Positions 16,419 through 26,100 of a stretch of DNA of 64,000 nt are shown here, one piece after another. Position 1 is the first letter of the stretch; the number at the start of each line of letters is the position of its first letter. The position numbers and the translations under genes were made by a program. The DNA comes from Sphingopyxis sp. TUF1 (GTDB taxonomy: Bacteria > Pseudomonadota > Alphaproteobacteria > Sphingomonadales > Sphingomonadaceae): the NCBI RefSeq assembly GCF_036687315.1, contig NZ_CP144683.1, positions 2,984,001 to 3,048,000 on the forward strand. The letters are read 5' to 3'. Under the pieces are notes generated by a model that worked only from the letters and a program-made list of their open reading frames with translations, did no database searches and had not been told where the DNA came from.

Positions 16419-18479
16419 ATGACCTGGTTCCGTAAACCCGAAGGCACCGACCCGACGCTGGCGATGACGCCCGGGGGACCGTTCGCCGAAGCTCTTCCGC
16501 CGCTGCCGACCGCGCCGGTTGCCGAATCGCGGCGGCACAGGTGGATGCGCCGCATCGCGCGCGGCTTTGCGGTTCTCTGTGTGATCCTTATTCTGCTTAT
16601 CGGGTGGCTCGCGCTGACTGCGCCGCTTTCGAAATCGCTCGAACCGATCGCACCGCCGCAGATAACATTGCTCGCGTCCGACGGCACGCCGATCGCGCGG
16701 TCGGGCGCTATCGTCGATCGGCCCGTCAAGACGCGCGACCTGCCCGAGCATGTCACCGGCGCTTTTCTGGCGATTGAGGACCGGCGCTTCTATTCGCACT
16801 GGGGCATCGATCCGCGCAGCATCGCGCGTGCCGTGTGGAGCAATATAACCGGCGGCCCGACGCAGGGCGGCAGTACGATAACCCAGCAGCTTGCCAAATT
16901 CACCTTCCTGACGCCCAAACGCACGCTGGGCCGCAAGGCGCGCGAGGCGCTGATCGCCTTCTGGCTGGAGGCGTGGCTGACCAAGGACGAGATCCTCGAG
17001 CGCTATCTGTCGAACGCCTATTTCGGCGACAACACCTATGGGCTGCGCGCCGCGGCGCTGCATTATTTCTATCGCCAGCCCGAAAATCTGACCCCGGCGC
17101 AGGCCGCGATGCTCGCGGGGCTGGTGCAGGCGCCATCACGGCTTGCTCCGACGCGCAATCCTGATCTGGCTGAAAAGCGGATGAAGCTGGTGCTGGACGC
17201 GATGGTCGCGACAGGGCAGATGACCGAGCAGCAAGCGCGCGCAATCCGCACGCCGCGCATTGACGTACGCACGCGCAATACATTGCCGACGGGCACCTAT
17301 TTCGCCGACTGGGCCTTGCCCGAAGCGCGCAAATTGAGCGACGTCGGCTATTCGCGGCAGACGATCGCGACGACGCTCGATGCGCGGCTTCAGTCGATCG
17401 CGCGGCGCGTCACGAGCCGGGCGGGGTTGGGCAAGGCGCAGGTCGCGCTCGTTGCGATGCGCCCCAATGGCGAAGTCGTTGCGATGATCGGCGGCAAGGA
17501 TTACGCTGCCTCACCCTTTAACCGCGCGACGCAGGCGCGGCGCCAGCCCGGATCGACCTTCAAGCTGTTCGTCTATCTCGCCGCGCTGCGAGACGGATGG
17601 GAGCCCGACGACATGATCGACAATCGCGCGATCGAAACCGGCTCCTACCGCCCCAAAAATGCGGGCGGCACCTATTCGCGGGAGATCAGCCTGGAAGATG
17701 CGTTCGCGTCATCGAGCAATGTGGCCGCGGTGCGGCTGCTCGGCGAGGTGGGCGATGACAAGGTGATCGGCACGGCGCGCGACCTGGGCGTCACCGCGCC
17801 ACTGGCAAGGGGCGACCCCAGCCTCGCGCTCGGCACGTCGAGCATGACCTTGCTGGAGCTTACCGCCGCTTATGCCGCCGTCGCGGCGAACAGCTATCCG
17901 GTCAAAGCCCATGCGTTCAAGGCGGAGGAAAAGGGTTGGATCGAGAATCTCGTCTGGGGACCATCGCGTTTCCGATCGCGCGTGCATGAGGATATGGAAA
18001 AAATGCTGCGTGCCGCGGTCAACCGCGGAACCGGCCGCGCCGCACGGCTGCCGCAGCCCAATTTCGGCAAGACAGGCACCAGCCAGGACAATCGCGACGC
18101 GTTGTTTGTCGGCTATGCCAACGGCCTAGTCGTCGGCATCTGGATCGGCAACGACGACAACAGCCCGCTTCAGGGGATTTCGGGCGGCGGCCTGCCCGCG
18201 CGCATGTGGCGCGATTTCATGACGCAGGCGTCGGGCCAGAAAGCCGCGCCGCGGCCGCGCCCCGTCGATCCGACCGGTCCCGTCGAGCCGCAGGATACGC
18301 CGGTCATTCCTGACGTCGGCAATATCCCCATTGGCGATCGGACACGCGTCGGCATCGAAGACGGCGATGCTGTGATCTCGACCGAGGTGGGCGGCAGCCG
18401 GATCGACCTGCGCCTGCCGATTGATCAGCGTCCGCCCGAACCCGCCGTGCCCGACGCGGCGCCGCCGCCCGGAAATTAG
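16419..18479 (+). CDS. Class A penicillin-binding protein (transglycosylase and transpeptidase)
   Basis: The 686-residue protein has a cytoplasmic tail, a membrane anchor at about 48-68, a GT51 glycosyltransferase domain (catalytic Glu120 in EDRRFYSHWG, QGGSTITQQ at 149-157) and a transpeptidase domain (Ser379-Thr-Phe-Lys382, Ser432-Ser-Asn434, Lys551-Thr-Gly-Thr-Ser). It polymerises and cross-links peptidoglycan at the outer face of the inner membrane. The tail is proline-rich and low-complexity. It follows the D-peptide operon by 97 bp and may have its own promoter. The stop overlaps that of the convergent AlkC-like gene. PBP1A-like by motifs; which paralogue cannot be told. Confidence 0.95.
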   Translation: MTWFRKPEGTDPTLAMTPGGPFAEALPPLPTAPVAESRRHRWMRRIARGFAVLCVILILLIGWLALTAPLSKSLEPIAPPQITLLASDGTPIARSGAIVDRPVKTRDLPEHVTGAFLAIEDRRFYSHWGIDPRSIARAVWSNITGGPTQGGSTITQQLAKFTFLTPKRTLGRKAREALIAFWLEAWLTKDEILERYLSNAYFGDNTYGLRAAALHYFYRQPENLTPAQAAMLAGLVQAPSRLAPTRNPDLAEKRMKLVLDAMVATGQMTEQQARAIRTPRIDVRTRNTLPTGTYFADWALPEARKLSDVGYSRQTIATTLDARLQSIARRVTSRAGLGKAQVALVAMRPNGEVVAMIGGKDYAASPFNRATQARRQPGSTFKLFVYLAALRDGWEPDDMIDNRAIETGSYRPKNAGGTYSREISLEDAFASSSNVAAVRLLGEVGDDKVIGTARDLGVTAPLARGDPSLALGTSSMTLLELTAAYAAVAANSYPVKAHAFKAEEKGWIENLVWGPSRFRSRVHEDMEKMLRAAVNRGTGRAARLPQPNFGKTGTSQDNRDALFVGYANGLVVGIWIGNDDNSPLQGISGGGLPARMWRDFMTQASGQKAAPRPRPVDPTGPVEPQDTPVIPDVGNIPIGDRTRVGIEDGDAVISTEVGGSRIDLRLPIDQRPPEPAVPDAAPPPGN

Positions 18480-19582
18480 CCGGCTTTGTCGGGCAGGATG
18501 TCGAAAGCGGTCTCCGCCATCATATGACCGTTGACGACCAGTTCGACCCGGTGCTGCCCGGGATGATGACGGCGCGTGGTGAAGTCGCAGATCGTCTGTG
18601 AAATCGCCAAGTCGGCGGTGTCATGTCCCGCCAGCGTAAAGCTCTTGAACTTGAATACTTTGGGCGCACTCTTGCCGCTTGGACGCGTGTAATGGATGCG
18701 GTAATCGACCACCAACGGCTGATCGTCCGGTGACTCCGACACCAGTTCGGCGGTGATCACAATCCGTTCGCCCAGGTGGATGGTGGCCGGTTCGACGGCA
18801 AAGCGGCCCACCGTCACCGCGGCCCCGTGACCGACGCCGATCAGTGCGAGCGCGGCCGGGTCGCCCTGTTTGATCAGCGTGCGCAGCGCGTGGCGGATGA
18901 TCCACGCGGTGCGTTCGTCCTCTTGCGGCCAACCGGCAAGCCTGTCGAGCAGCCAGTCGGGCCGGTCCTTGGCAATGTCGTTGAGATGGTTCGCGACCGA
19001 CTTGCGCACATAGAGGGCGGGATCGGCCTTCAGAGCCTCAAGGATCGGCGCCGCGCGGGTCGGGTCGACCTTCAGTGCTGGCACTCGCGCGGCCCACGGC
19101 AGGCGCGGCCGCGCGCCTTCGCTTGCAAGGCGGCGGACATGTTCGTCGTCGTTCGTGGTCCATCCTTCCATGATGCCGAGCGCGCGGTCAGCGTCGGCAG
19201 CCAGGAACGGACGGATCGCAAACTCGGCCGAACCGAAGCGGGTCAGATCGGCAAGCGCGGCCATCGAGTGGTCGAAATCGTCGAGACCATGGCGTGCAAC
19301 CACTTCGGTGATCGCAATCGCCTGAAAGCCGTGCGTCAGTCGCGGTGCCATCGCGCGCAGCGTATCGAGCGTAGCGCCATAGTCATCGGGCAGTGTGCTG
19401 TGCAGCGCATCGGCGATATGGCGAACGCGCTCCATGATCGACAGCGCATCGAGCCCGTCCGACGCCGCCTGCACGAACGTCGGCCGGTCGAAGCGGGGCG
19501 ATGCGGTGGCCGCGGCGTCCGCGATCGTCGCGATCGCTTGCGGGCCGAGCAGGTTTTTGAGCAGCAGCGTTTCGCCGCTCAT
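18476..19582 (-). CDS. AlkC-like DNA alkylation-repair protein (HEAT-like repeats plus Ig-like domain)
   Basis: The 368-residue protein is alpha-helical with HEAT-like repeats (RFGSAEFAIRPFL, HVRRLASEGARPRLPW, YVRKSVANHLNDIAKDRPDW), the pattern of AlkD/AlkC DNA glycosylases, which remove N3- or N7-alkylated bases. The last about 100 residues form a beta-rich domain (AVEPATIHLGERIVITAEL onward) like the Ig-like extension known in some AlkC proteins. Its start overlaps the stop of the efflux outer-membrane gene (ATGA), so it may be read from the efflux operon, an odd pairing that could reflect a joint response to toxic alkylating compounds. Confidence 0.82.
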   Translation of the reverse strand: MSGETLLLKNLLGPQAIATIADAAATASPRFDRPTFVQAASDGLDALSIMERVRHIADALHSTLPDDYGATLDTLRAMAPRLTHGFQAIAITEVVARHGLDDFDHSMAALADLTRFGSAEFAIRPFLAADADRALGIMEGWTTNDDEHVRRLASEGARPRLPWAARVPALKVDPTRAAPILEALKADPALYVRKSVANHLNDIAKDRPDWLLDRLAGWPQEDERTAWIIRHALRTLIKQGDPAALALIGVGHGAAVTVGRFAVEPATIHLGERIVITAELVSESPDDQPLVVDYRIHYTRPSGKSAPKVFKFKSFTLAGHDTADLAISQTICDFTTRRHHPGQHRVELVVNGHMMAETAFDILPDKAG

Positions 19583-20994
19583 CGCGGCTGGCCTCCCGCG
19601 CGTTCGACGAGGCCGCCGCCCAGCGCGACATAGAGCGTGACCAGATTGTCGACCTGCGCACGGCGGAGTTCGATCAGCGTCTGTTCGGATGCGAACAGAT
19701 TGCGTTCGGCATCGAGCACTTCGAGATAGGTCGAAACGCCCTCGCGATACCGCTTGCGCGCAAGATCGGCGATCTGCCGTGTCGCAAGCGTGCCGCGTTC
19801 CTGCGCCTCGACTTGTTCGGCCAGGTAGCGACGGCCGGCGAGCGCGTCGGCAACCTCGCGGAACGCGCCCTGCACCGTGCGCTCATAGGTGGCGACCGCG
19901 ATGTCCTCGCGGGCCTCCGCAACGGTCAGATTGCCCTTGTTGCGCCCGAAATCGAAGATTGGCAGGCTGATCGACGGGCCAAAGCTCCATGTCATGGCAT
20001 CGTCGCTGAACAGATTGTCGAGCGCGCCCGACGCAAAGCCGAAGCTGCCGGTGAGCGAGATCGACGGGAAAAAGGCAGCGCGCGCCGCGCCGATGTTGGC
20101 GCGTGCGGCGCGCAGCCGTTCTTCGGCCGCAACGATGTCGGGGCGTGCGACGAGCAGGTCGGAAGGCAATCCTGCGGTGAGCGTCGGCGACCCGGCCTGC
20201 GCGACGAGCGGGAGCGGTGCAGGCAGGGGATCGACCACGGGGCCGCCGGTGAGCACGGCGAGGAAATTATCGGCCTGTGCCTTGCCCAGTTTCAGACTCG
20301 CAAGCTGCGTCTCCGCCTGCGTCAGCAGCGTTTCGGACTGGCGATAGTCGAGCGCGGACGTGACGCCGGCATCAAGGCGGCGCTTGGCGATGCGCAGCCC
20401 TTCCTTGCGGCTCGTAACCGTGGCCTCGGCGAGCTCAATCTGCTCCTCGGCGCCGCGCGAGGCGAAATAGGTCGAGGCAACGTCGCGTACGAGCGCGAGG
20501 CGAAAGGCGCGCTCGGCGGCTTCGGTCGCGAGATACTGGCTGCGCGCCGCTTCGGAGAGATTCTTGACGCGCCCCCAGAAATCGAGCTCGAAGGAGGTGA
20601 CGCCGACGCCGACCGAATAACGGTTCGTCGTGTCGGTCCCCACGCCGGTCAGCGCCGGGCCGCGCGTCCGCGTTGCATCGGCGCTGGCGCCGACGGTCGG
20701 CAGGCGGTCAGCGGCCTGGATCCGATAAAGCCCGCGCGCTTCCTCGATCTGCGCGACCGCGACGGCAAGGTCGCGATTACGCGCAACAGCCTGTGCGATC
20801 AGCGCCTCCAGCCGCGGATCGGCAAAGAAATCGCGCCATGCAATGTCGGTCGCGCGCTGCCCCGGCATCGTCTCTCCTGCGAACTCGGCCGGATAGTCGT
20901 CGGCGGTGGCAAGTGGCGGCCGCTCATGCGGAGGCGCCATATTGACGCATCCCGCGAGGGTGGTCGCCGCAAGCAGCGCGATCAACTTACGCAT
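19579..20994 (-). CDS. Outer-membrane efflux lipoprotein (OprM/NodT family)
   Basis: The 471-residue lipoprotein (MRKLIALLAATTLAGC, lipid Cys16) is a TolC-type channel subunit. It has two repeats of the outer-membrane factor family with long coiled helices (VAVAQIEEARGLYRIQAADR; SEAARSQYLATEAAERAF) and VARPDIVAAEERLRAARANI. The start at 20994 is preferred because GAGGA lies 8 bases upstream; an ATG at 21009 adds only five residues. It overlaps the RND pump gene by 8 bp. With the pump and the adaptor it forms a complete tripartite exporter. Confidence 0.94.
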   Translation of the reverse strand: MRKLIALLAATTLAGCVNMAPPHERPPLATADDYPAEFAGETMPGQRATDIAWRDFFADPRLEALIAQAVARNRDLAVAVAQIEEARGLYRIQAADRLPTVGASADATRTRGPALTGVGTDTTNRYSVGVGVTSFELDFWGRVKNLSEAARSQYLATEAAERAFRLALVRDVASTYFASRGAEEQIELAEATVTSRKEGLRIAKRRLDAGVTSALDYRQSETLLTQAETQLASLKLGKAQADNFLAVLTGGPVVDPLPAPLPLVAQAGSPTLTAGLPSDLLVARPDIVAAEERLRAARANIGAARAAFFPSISLTGSFGFASGALDNLFSDDAMTWSFGPSISLPIFDFGRNKGNLTVAEAREDIAVATYERTVQGAFREVADALAGRRYLAEQVEAQERGTLATRQIADLARKRYREGVSTYLEVLDAERNLFASEQTLIELRRAQVDNLVTLYVALGGGLVERAGGQPR

Positions 20995-23900
20995 GGCCGG
21001 GTTCCTCATGATGACCCTTTTCGGCGGGTGCAGGGGGCCGCTTGCGGCTGAGCCACTTGCGCACCGACAGGTAAAAGAGCGGGATGAAGAAGATGCCCAG
21101 CAATGTGGCTGCGATCATCCCGCCCATCACCCCCGATCCGACCGCAATGCGGCTCGCCGCGCCCGCACCGGTCGCGATGACCAGCGGCACCATGCCGAGA
21201 ATGAAGGCGAGGCTGGTCATGATGATCGGCCTGAGGCGCAGCTTCACCGCCTCCATCACCGCGTCGAGCGTCGATTTGCCCTCGGCCTCCTGCTCGATCG
21301 CAAATTCGACGATCAGGATCGCATTTTTGGCGGCAAGGCCGATGATCGTAATCAAGCCGACGTTAAAATAAATGTCCGCCGATAGTCCGCGAAACATCGA
21401 AAAAAGCACCGCGCCGAGTACGCCGAGCGGCACGACGAGCAGCACCGCGACCGGCACCGACCAGCTTTCGTAAAGCGCTGCGAGCAGCAGAAAGACGACC
21501 ACCAGCGACAGACCCAGCAACATACCGATCTGCCCCGCCGATTGCTTTTCCTCGTAGGAAATGCCGGTCCATTCGAAGGAGAATCCGGACGGCAATTGCT
21601 CTGCAAGCCGTTCCATTTCGGCCATCGCTTCGCCGGTCGATTGGCCCGGCGCGGGTTCGCCCGAAATCGTCATCGCGGGATAGCCGTTGTATCGCTGGAG
21701 CTGCGGCGGTTCGGCCGACCATTCGGCCTTGCTGAACGATCCGAAGGGCACCATGTCGCCCGTCGCGCTGCGGACGCGCAGGTCAAGCACGTCCTGCGGC
21801 GTCATGCGGTTCGCGGCGTCGGCCTGCAGCAGCACACGCAGCACGCGGCCCTCGCGCGTAAAGTCGTTGGCATAAGCGCTGCCGAAACTGATCGCGAGCG
21901 TTGCATTGACCTCGCCGATCGACAAGCCTAGCGCGCGCGCCTGAATCCGGTCGATGTCGAGCTTCAGCACCGGCGCGTCCTCTTGTCCTTCGGGGCGGAC
22001 GTTGGCGAGCAGCTTGCTCTGCATCGCGCCGCCGAGCATCTGGTTGCGCGCCGCGACCAGCGCCTCGCGCCCGTTCGCGCCGCGATCCTGAAGCTTGAAA
22101 GTGAAGCCGCTCGACGTGCCGAGCTCGGGGATCGAGGGTGGGCTCAGCGAAAAGGCAAACGCTTCCTTGATCCCCATCAGCGTGCCCATTGCCTTGCCGG
22201 CGATCGCGTCGGCGCTGTCGCCCTCGCCCGTGCGCTCGTCCCAGGGTTTGAGCGGGGTGAACATGATCGCGTTGGCTTGGCCTTGGCCGAAAAAGCTGAA
22301 ACCGTTGACGAGCACGATATTTGCCACCTGCGGCTGTTCATCGAAGAAGGCTTTGACCTGCTTCGTCGCCTCGGTGGTGCGCTGCGCTGTGGCGCCGGGC
22401 GGCGCCTGGATCACGGTGATCAGATAGCCCTGATCCTCTTGCGGCAGGAAGGATCCGGGCAGGCGCGAGAAAAGGAGCGCGGTTATCGCGACCATCGCGA
22501 CGAATACGCCGAGCCAGCGCAGCGGCGCGGCGAGCATCCTGCCCACGCCGCCCTGATAACGATCGGTCGTGCGCCCGAACCAGCCGTTGAAGCGCTCGAA
22601 GAATCGGTCGAAAAAGACGCCGACCGGTCCCGTGCGTTTTGTTTGGTCGTGCGGCTTCAACAGGGTCGCGCACAGCGCGGGCGTCAGCGTGAGCGCGAGC
22701 AGGGCCGAGAAAGCGATCGAAATCGCCAGCGTCATCGAGAACTGGCGATAGATCCCACCGGTTGAGCCGGGGAAAAAAGCCATGGGAATGAACACCGCGA
22801 TCAGCACCAGCGTGATGCCGATGATTGCGCTGGTGATCTGTCCCATCGCTTTCACCGTCGCTTCATAGGGCGGCAGATGCTCTTCGTTCATGATGCGCTC
22901 GACATTCTCGATCACGACGATCGCATCGTCGACGAGGATGCCGATCGCCAGCACCATGCCGAACAAGGTCAGCACGTTGATCGAGAATCCGAACAGCCAG
23001 AGGCCAAGGCACGCACCCGCGAGGGCGATGGGAACGACGATCGTGGGGATAACGGTCGCGCGCCAGTTCTGGAGGAACAGGAACATGACGAGGAAGACGA
23101 GGATCATTGCCTCGACCAGCGTCTTCACCACCTCTTCGATCGACAGTTCGACAAAGGGCGTCGTGTCATAGGGGATCGACCAGGTGACGTCGGGTGGGAA
23201 ACCCTTGGCCAGCTCGTCCATCTGCGCCCGCACGCCCGCCGCGGTCGACAGCGCATTGGCGCCGGGGGTTAGCTGGACGGCGAGACCCGCCATCGGCTTG
23301 CCGTTGAGTTCGGATGAGAAAAGATAGCTTGCGGCGCCCAGCTCGACGCGGCCGACGTCGGCCAAGGTCACTGCCGACCCGTCGGGGTTAGCGCGCAGAA
23401 TGATACTCTCGAACTGTTCGGGCTTGGTGAAGCGCCCCTGCGTCGTGATGACGGCATTGAGCTCGGCGCCCTTGGCGATCGGCTGATCGCCGAGCTGGCC
23501 GCCCGGGGTCTGGCTGTTCTGTTCCTGCACCGCGCCCAAAGCCTCGGCGGCGGAGAGATTGTAGGAAGCGAGCTTTTGCGGATCGAGCCAGATGCGCATC
23601 GCATATTCGGGGGCGAAGGCCTGCACGTTGCCGACGCCGTTCACGCGGCGCAGTTCGTCGAGCACGCGCGTGTTGGCGAAATTGTTGACCTCCATCGGGT
23701 CGGTGTTGCCGCTTTTCGAGGTGATCGCGACGATCAGCAAGAAGCCCGAATTGGCTTCGGTTACCGAAATGCCCTGACGTCGCACATCTTCGGGCAGGCG
23801 TTGTTCGACGCGGCGCAGGCGGTTCTGGACCTCCATCTGCGCGTTATCGATGTCGGTCCCGGCTTCGAAAGTCAGCGTGATCGATGCAATGCCGTTCGAT

Positions 23901-24151
23901 TCGCTGGTCGAGGCCATGTAGAGGAAACCCTCGACCCCGTTCAGTTCCTGCTCAATGACCTGCGTGACATTTTGTTCAAGCGTGCTCGCGTCGGCACCGG
24001 GATAGGTAACGCCGATCGTCAGCGACGGCGGGGCGACCGACGGATATTGCTCCACGGGCAGCCCGCGCAGTGCGATAATCCCGGCGAGCAGGATACCGAT
24101 GGCGATGACCCAGGAGAAGATGGGCCGGTCGATGAAAAAACGGGGGGTCAT
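20987..24151 (-). CDS. RND efflux pump, HAE1 family (AcrB/MexB-like)
   Basis: The 1054-residue inner-membrane pump has normal HAE1 length and duplicated topology. Seen are the N-terminal FIDRPIFSWVIAIGILLAG, the periplasmic GVTYPGADASTLEQNV, the proton-relay aspartate pair in GILVDDAIVVIENVER, and the second-half GLAAKNAILIVEFA with its conserved lysine. It exports hydrophobic drugs or solvents using the proton gradient. It is the middle gene of an adaptor-pump-channel operon with a divergent TetR-type regulator. Substrate range cannot be read from sequence. Confidence 0.96.
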   Translation of the reverse strand: MTPRFFIDRPIFSWVIAIGILLAGIIALRGLPVEQYPSVAPPSLTIGVTYPGADASTLEQNVTQVIEQELNGVEGFLYMASTSESNGIASITLTFEAGTDIDNAQMEVQNRLRRVEQRLPEDVRRQGISVTEANSGFLLIVAITSKSGNTDPMEVNNFANTRVLDELRRVNGVGNVQAFAPEYAMRIWLDPQKLASYNLSAAEALGAVQEQNSQTPGGQLGDQPIAKGAELNAVITTQGRFTKPEQFESIILRANPDGSAVTLADVGRVELGAASYLFSSELNGKPMAGLAVQLTPGANALSTAAGVRAQMDELAKGFPPDVTWSIPYDTTPFVELSIEEVVKTLVEAMILVFLVMFLFLQNWRATVIPTIVVPIALAGACLGLWLFGFSINVLTLFGMVLAIGILVDDAIVVIENVERIMNEEHLPPYEATVKAMGQITSAIIGITLVLIAVFIPMAFFPGSTGGIYRQFSMTLAISIAFSALLALTLTPALCATLLKPHDQTKRTGPVGVFFDRFFERFNGWFGRTTDRYQGGVGRMLAAPLRWLGVFVAMVAITALLFSRLPGSFLPQEDQGYLITVIQAPPGATAQRTTEATKQVKAFFDEQPQVANIVLVNGFSFFGQGQANAIMFTPLKPWDERTGEGDSADAIAGKAMGTLMGIKEAFAFSLSPPSIPELGTSSGFTFKLQDRGANGREALVAARNQMLGGAMQSKLLANVRPEGQEDAPVLKLDIDRIQARALGLSIGEVNATLAISFGSAYANDFTREGRVLRVLLQADAANRMTPQDVLDLRVRSATGDMVPFGSFSKAEWSAEPPQLQRYNGYPAMTISGEPAPGQSTGEAMAEMERLAEQLPSGFSFEWTGISYEEKQSAGQIGMLLGLSLVVVFLLLAALYESWSVPVAVLLVVPLGVLGAVLFSMFRGLSADIYFNVGLITIIGLAAKNAILIVEFAIEQEAEGKSTLDAVMEAVKLRLRPIIMTSLAFILGMVPLVIATGAGAASRIAVGSGVMGGMIAATLLGIFFIPLFYLSVRKWLSRKRPPAPAEKGHHEEPGHA

Positions 24152-24157
24152 GCCGGA

Positions 24158-25312
24158 TCAGTGCTTCGCAGGCGGCGTCGAAGCCGTTCCCTTGGGCGGC
24201 GCGACGCGCACCGGCTGGCCCGGCTGGACCTTTTGCAGCCCGTCGACGATCACCCGGTCGCCCGGCTTCAATCCGTCGAGCACTGCCCATTGGCCCGCGA
24301 CCATCGCGCCGAGCTTGATCGGCCGCGGGGTGGCGACATTCTTGGCATCGAGCACCATCACGCTGGCATCGTCGCCGCTCAGCTTGACCGCGCGCTGCGG
24401 GATGAGCATCCCGTCGGCGCGATTGCCGGCAAAAATGCGCGCGCGCACGAACTGGCCGGGGAGCAGTGCGGCGTTGGGGTTGGGGAATTCGGCGCGCAGC
24501 GCGGCGGTTCCGGTGGCTTCATCGATCGACAGGTCGAGGAAATCGAGGTGGCCGACGACCGGATAGGCGCTGCCATCCTCGAGAATCAACTGCACTTCGA
24601 CGCGCTCGAGCTGCTGTGCGCTGATACGGCCCGACCCCATGTCGCGGCGCGTCGCAAGCAGGTCCGAACTCGACTGGCCGAAATTGACATAAACGCGGTC
24701 GATCTGTTCGATCGTCGTCAGCAGCGTGCCCTGCGCCGCGCTGACGAGCGCGCCTTCGGTCACCTCGGCGCGGCGCGCGCGGCCCGAAATCGGCGCCGTC
24801 ACCGACGCATAACCGAGATTGAGCCGCGCCGATTCGAGATTGGCCTGCGCCGCTTGCACATCGGCCTCGGCGGTGCGCTGCGCGGCAACGGCGGCGTCAT
24901 ATTCCTGCTTGCCGATCGCCTGGTCGGCGAGCAGCGGCTGGTAACGTGCAACGACCTGCCGCGCGTTCGCCGCGGTCGCCTGCGCGCGCGCGAGCTGCGC
25001 GCGGGCGGCATTGGCATTTGCAGTCAGCTGACGCGGATCGATGCGGAAAAGCGCGGTGCCGGCGCGCACAAAACTGCCCTCGTTGAACAAGCGGCGTTCG
25101 ACGATGCCATCGACGCGCGCGCGCACCTCCGACGTCCGATACGCCTGAACCCGGCCCGGCAGTTCGATGACGTTGGGTACGGCCTGCGACCGGACAGTCA
25201 CGATATTCACCTCGGGCGGCGGCGGCGCAGGTGGTGCTTCGGACGAACAGGCGGCCAGCAACAGGGCCAATGCGGCGCCGACGGCGCAGCCGGGAGGAGA
25301 GACGCGACTCAT
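24158..25312 (-). CDS. RND efflux periplasmic adaptor (AcrA/MexA-like), lipoprotein
   Basis: The 384-residue adaptor has a lipobox (LLLAAC, Cys22), a split lipoyl domain (YRTSEVRARVDGIVERR and LGYASVTAPISGRARR), a long alpha-hairpin rich in Ala/Arg/Gln between them, and beta-barrel and membrane-proximal domains. It joins the RND pump to the outer-membrane channel. It is the first gene of the operon, ends 6 bp before the pump start, and lies divergent to the TetR gene with a palindromic candidate operator between. Confidence 0.95.
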   Translation of the reverse strand: MSRVSPPGCAVGAALALLLAACSSEAPPAPPPPEVNIVTVRSQAVPNVIELPGRVQAYRTSEVRARVDGIVERRLFNEGSFVRAGTALFRIDPRQLTANANAARAQLARAQATAANARQVVARYQPLLADQAIGKQEYDAAVAAQRTAEADVQAAQANLESARLNLGYASVTAPISGRARRAEVTEGALVSAAQGTLLTTIEQIDRVYVNFGQSSSDLLATRRDMGSGRISAQQLERVEVQLILEDGSAYPVVGHLDFLDLSIDEATGTAALRAEFPNPNAALLPGQFVRARIFAGNRADGMLIPQRAVKLSGDDASVMVLDAKNVATPRPIKLGAMVAGQWAVLDGLKPGDRVIVDGLQKVQPGQPVRVAPPKGTASTPPAKH

Positions 25313-25379
25313 ATGGACCCCTGAAAAATCGCTGTTGTGCGGGACTTTCTTATAGGCGAAAGCTTGCGCGGGTGCGCCG

Positions 25380-25395
25380 TGTAATTTAGGTTACA
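25380..25395. promoter_or_regulatory. Candidate TetR operator between efflux operon and regulator
   Basis: TGTAATTTAGGTTACA is an inverted repeat with perfect TGTAA/TTACA arms and a 6-bp spacer. It is 67 bp upstream of the adaptor start on one side and 29 bp before the TetR-type start on the other. Position and symmetry fit a local repressor site controlling both directions. Confidence 0.55.
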
Positions 25396-25424
25396 AAAAA
25401 GCGCAAGGGAAGGGGAATCAAAAA

Positions 25425-26072
25425 TTGACCGGGTCGGAAACGACTTTATCTCAGATAGATACAGCATCGCCACGCGAACGGCGACACGGCGCGATTCTCG
25501 ATGCGGCAGAAGCGCTGTTTATCGAGCAGGGTTATGACCGCACAAGTCTTGCCGACATTGTCCGGCGATCGGGGGGATCGCTTGCGACGCTTTATGATCT
25601 TTTTGGCAACAAGCAGGGGCTGCTTCGCGCCATGGCGACGCGATGGTCAGGCGAAACGGCATTTCGCCCGCTGGACCCCGCGGCGACGTCAGCGATGTCC
25701 AACGTCGATATCCTCAAATGCTACGCCTACCGGCAAAGCGACGCGATGCAGTCGCCGCGCGCGATCGCGCTGATGCGGATGCTGGTGTCCGAAAGCGTGC
25801 GCGATCGCGAGTTTGCTGTCCGCATCTATCGTGACCTGCATTTGCCCGCGATCGACGAGCTCGTCGAGCTGTTCAGCGACTGGGTCGCCAAAGGCGAGGC
25901 CAAGATCGACGATCCAGAAGCCGCGGCGAAGTTGTTCCTGAACATCGTCTTCGGCGATTCGATGCTCAACGCGCTTGCCGGTATCGAGGAAGACTGGCTC
26001 GGCAGGGACCAAATCGACTGGCGGCTTCAGCCCTTCATTTCGCATTTTCGCATCGCGGCGGACCCGGTCTGA
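25425..26072 (+). CDS. TetR/AcrR-family transcriptional regulator of the efflux operon
   Basis: The 215-residue protein has an N-terminal TetR helix-turn-helix (HGAILDAAEALFIEQGYDRT, ADIVRRSGGSLATLYDLFGN) and a helical C-terminal ligand-binding domain. The start is a TTG preceded by the AAGGGAAGGGG purine stretch. Being divergent from an RND operon, it is most likely that operon's repressor, released by a pump substrate. The FGNKQGLLRAM stretch replaces the more usual F-x-S/N-K-E-x-L pattern only slightly. Confidence 0.9.
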   Translation: MTGSETTLSQIDTASPRERRHGAILDAAEALFIEQGYDRTSLADIVRRSGGSLATLYDLFGNKQGLLRAMATRWSGETAFRPLDPAATSAMSNVDILKCYAYRQSDAMQSPRAIALMRMLVSESVRDREFAVRIYRDLHLPAIDELVELFSDWVAKGEAKIDDPEAAAKLFLNIVFGDSMLNALAGIEEDWLGRDQIDWRLQPFISHFRIAADPV

Positions 26073-26100
26073 TCAGATCGGCCCCGATCGTTCCTGCCGA

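Noticed and set aside
19813..21051. A 412-codon plus-strand frame opposite the outer-membrane efflux gene
   Set aside because: Antisense shadow of a well-supported lipoprotein channel gene; no family features or ribosome site.
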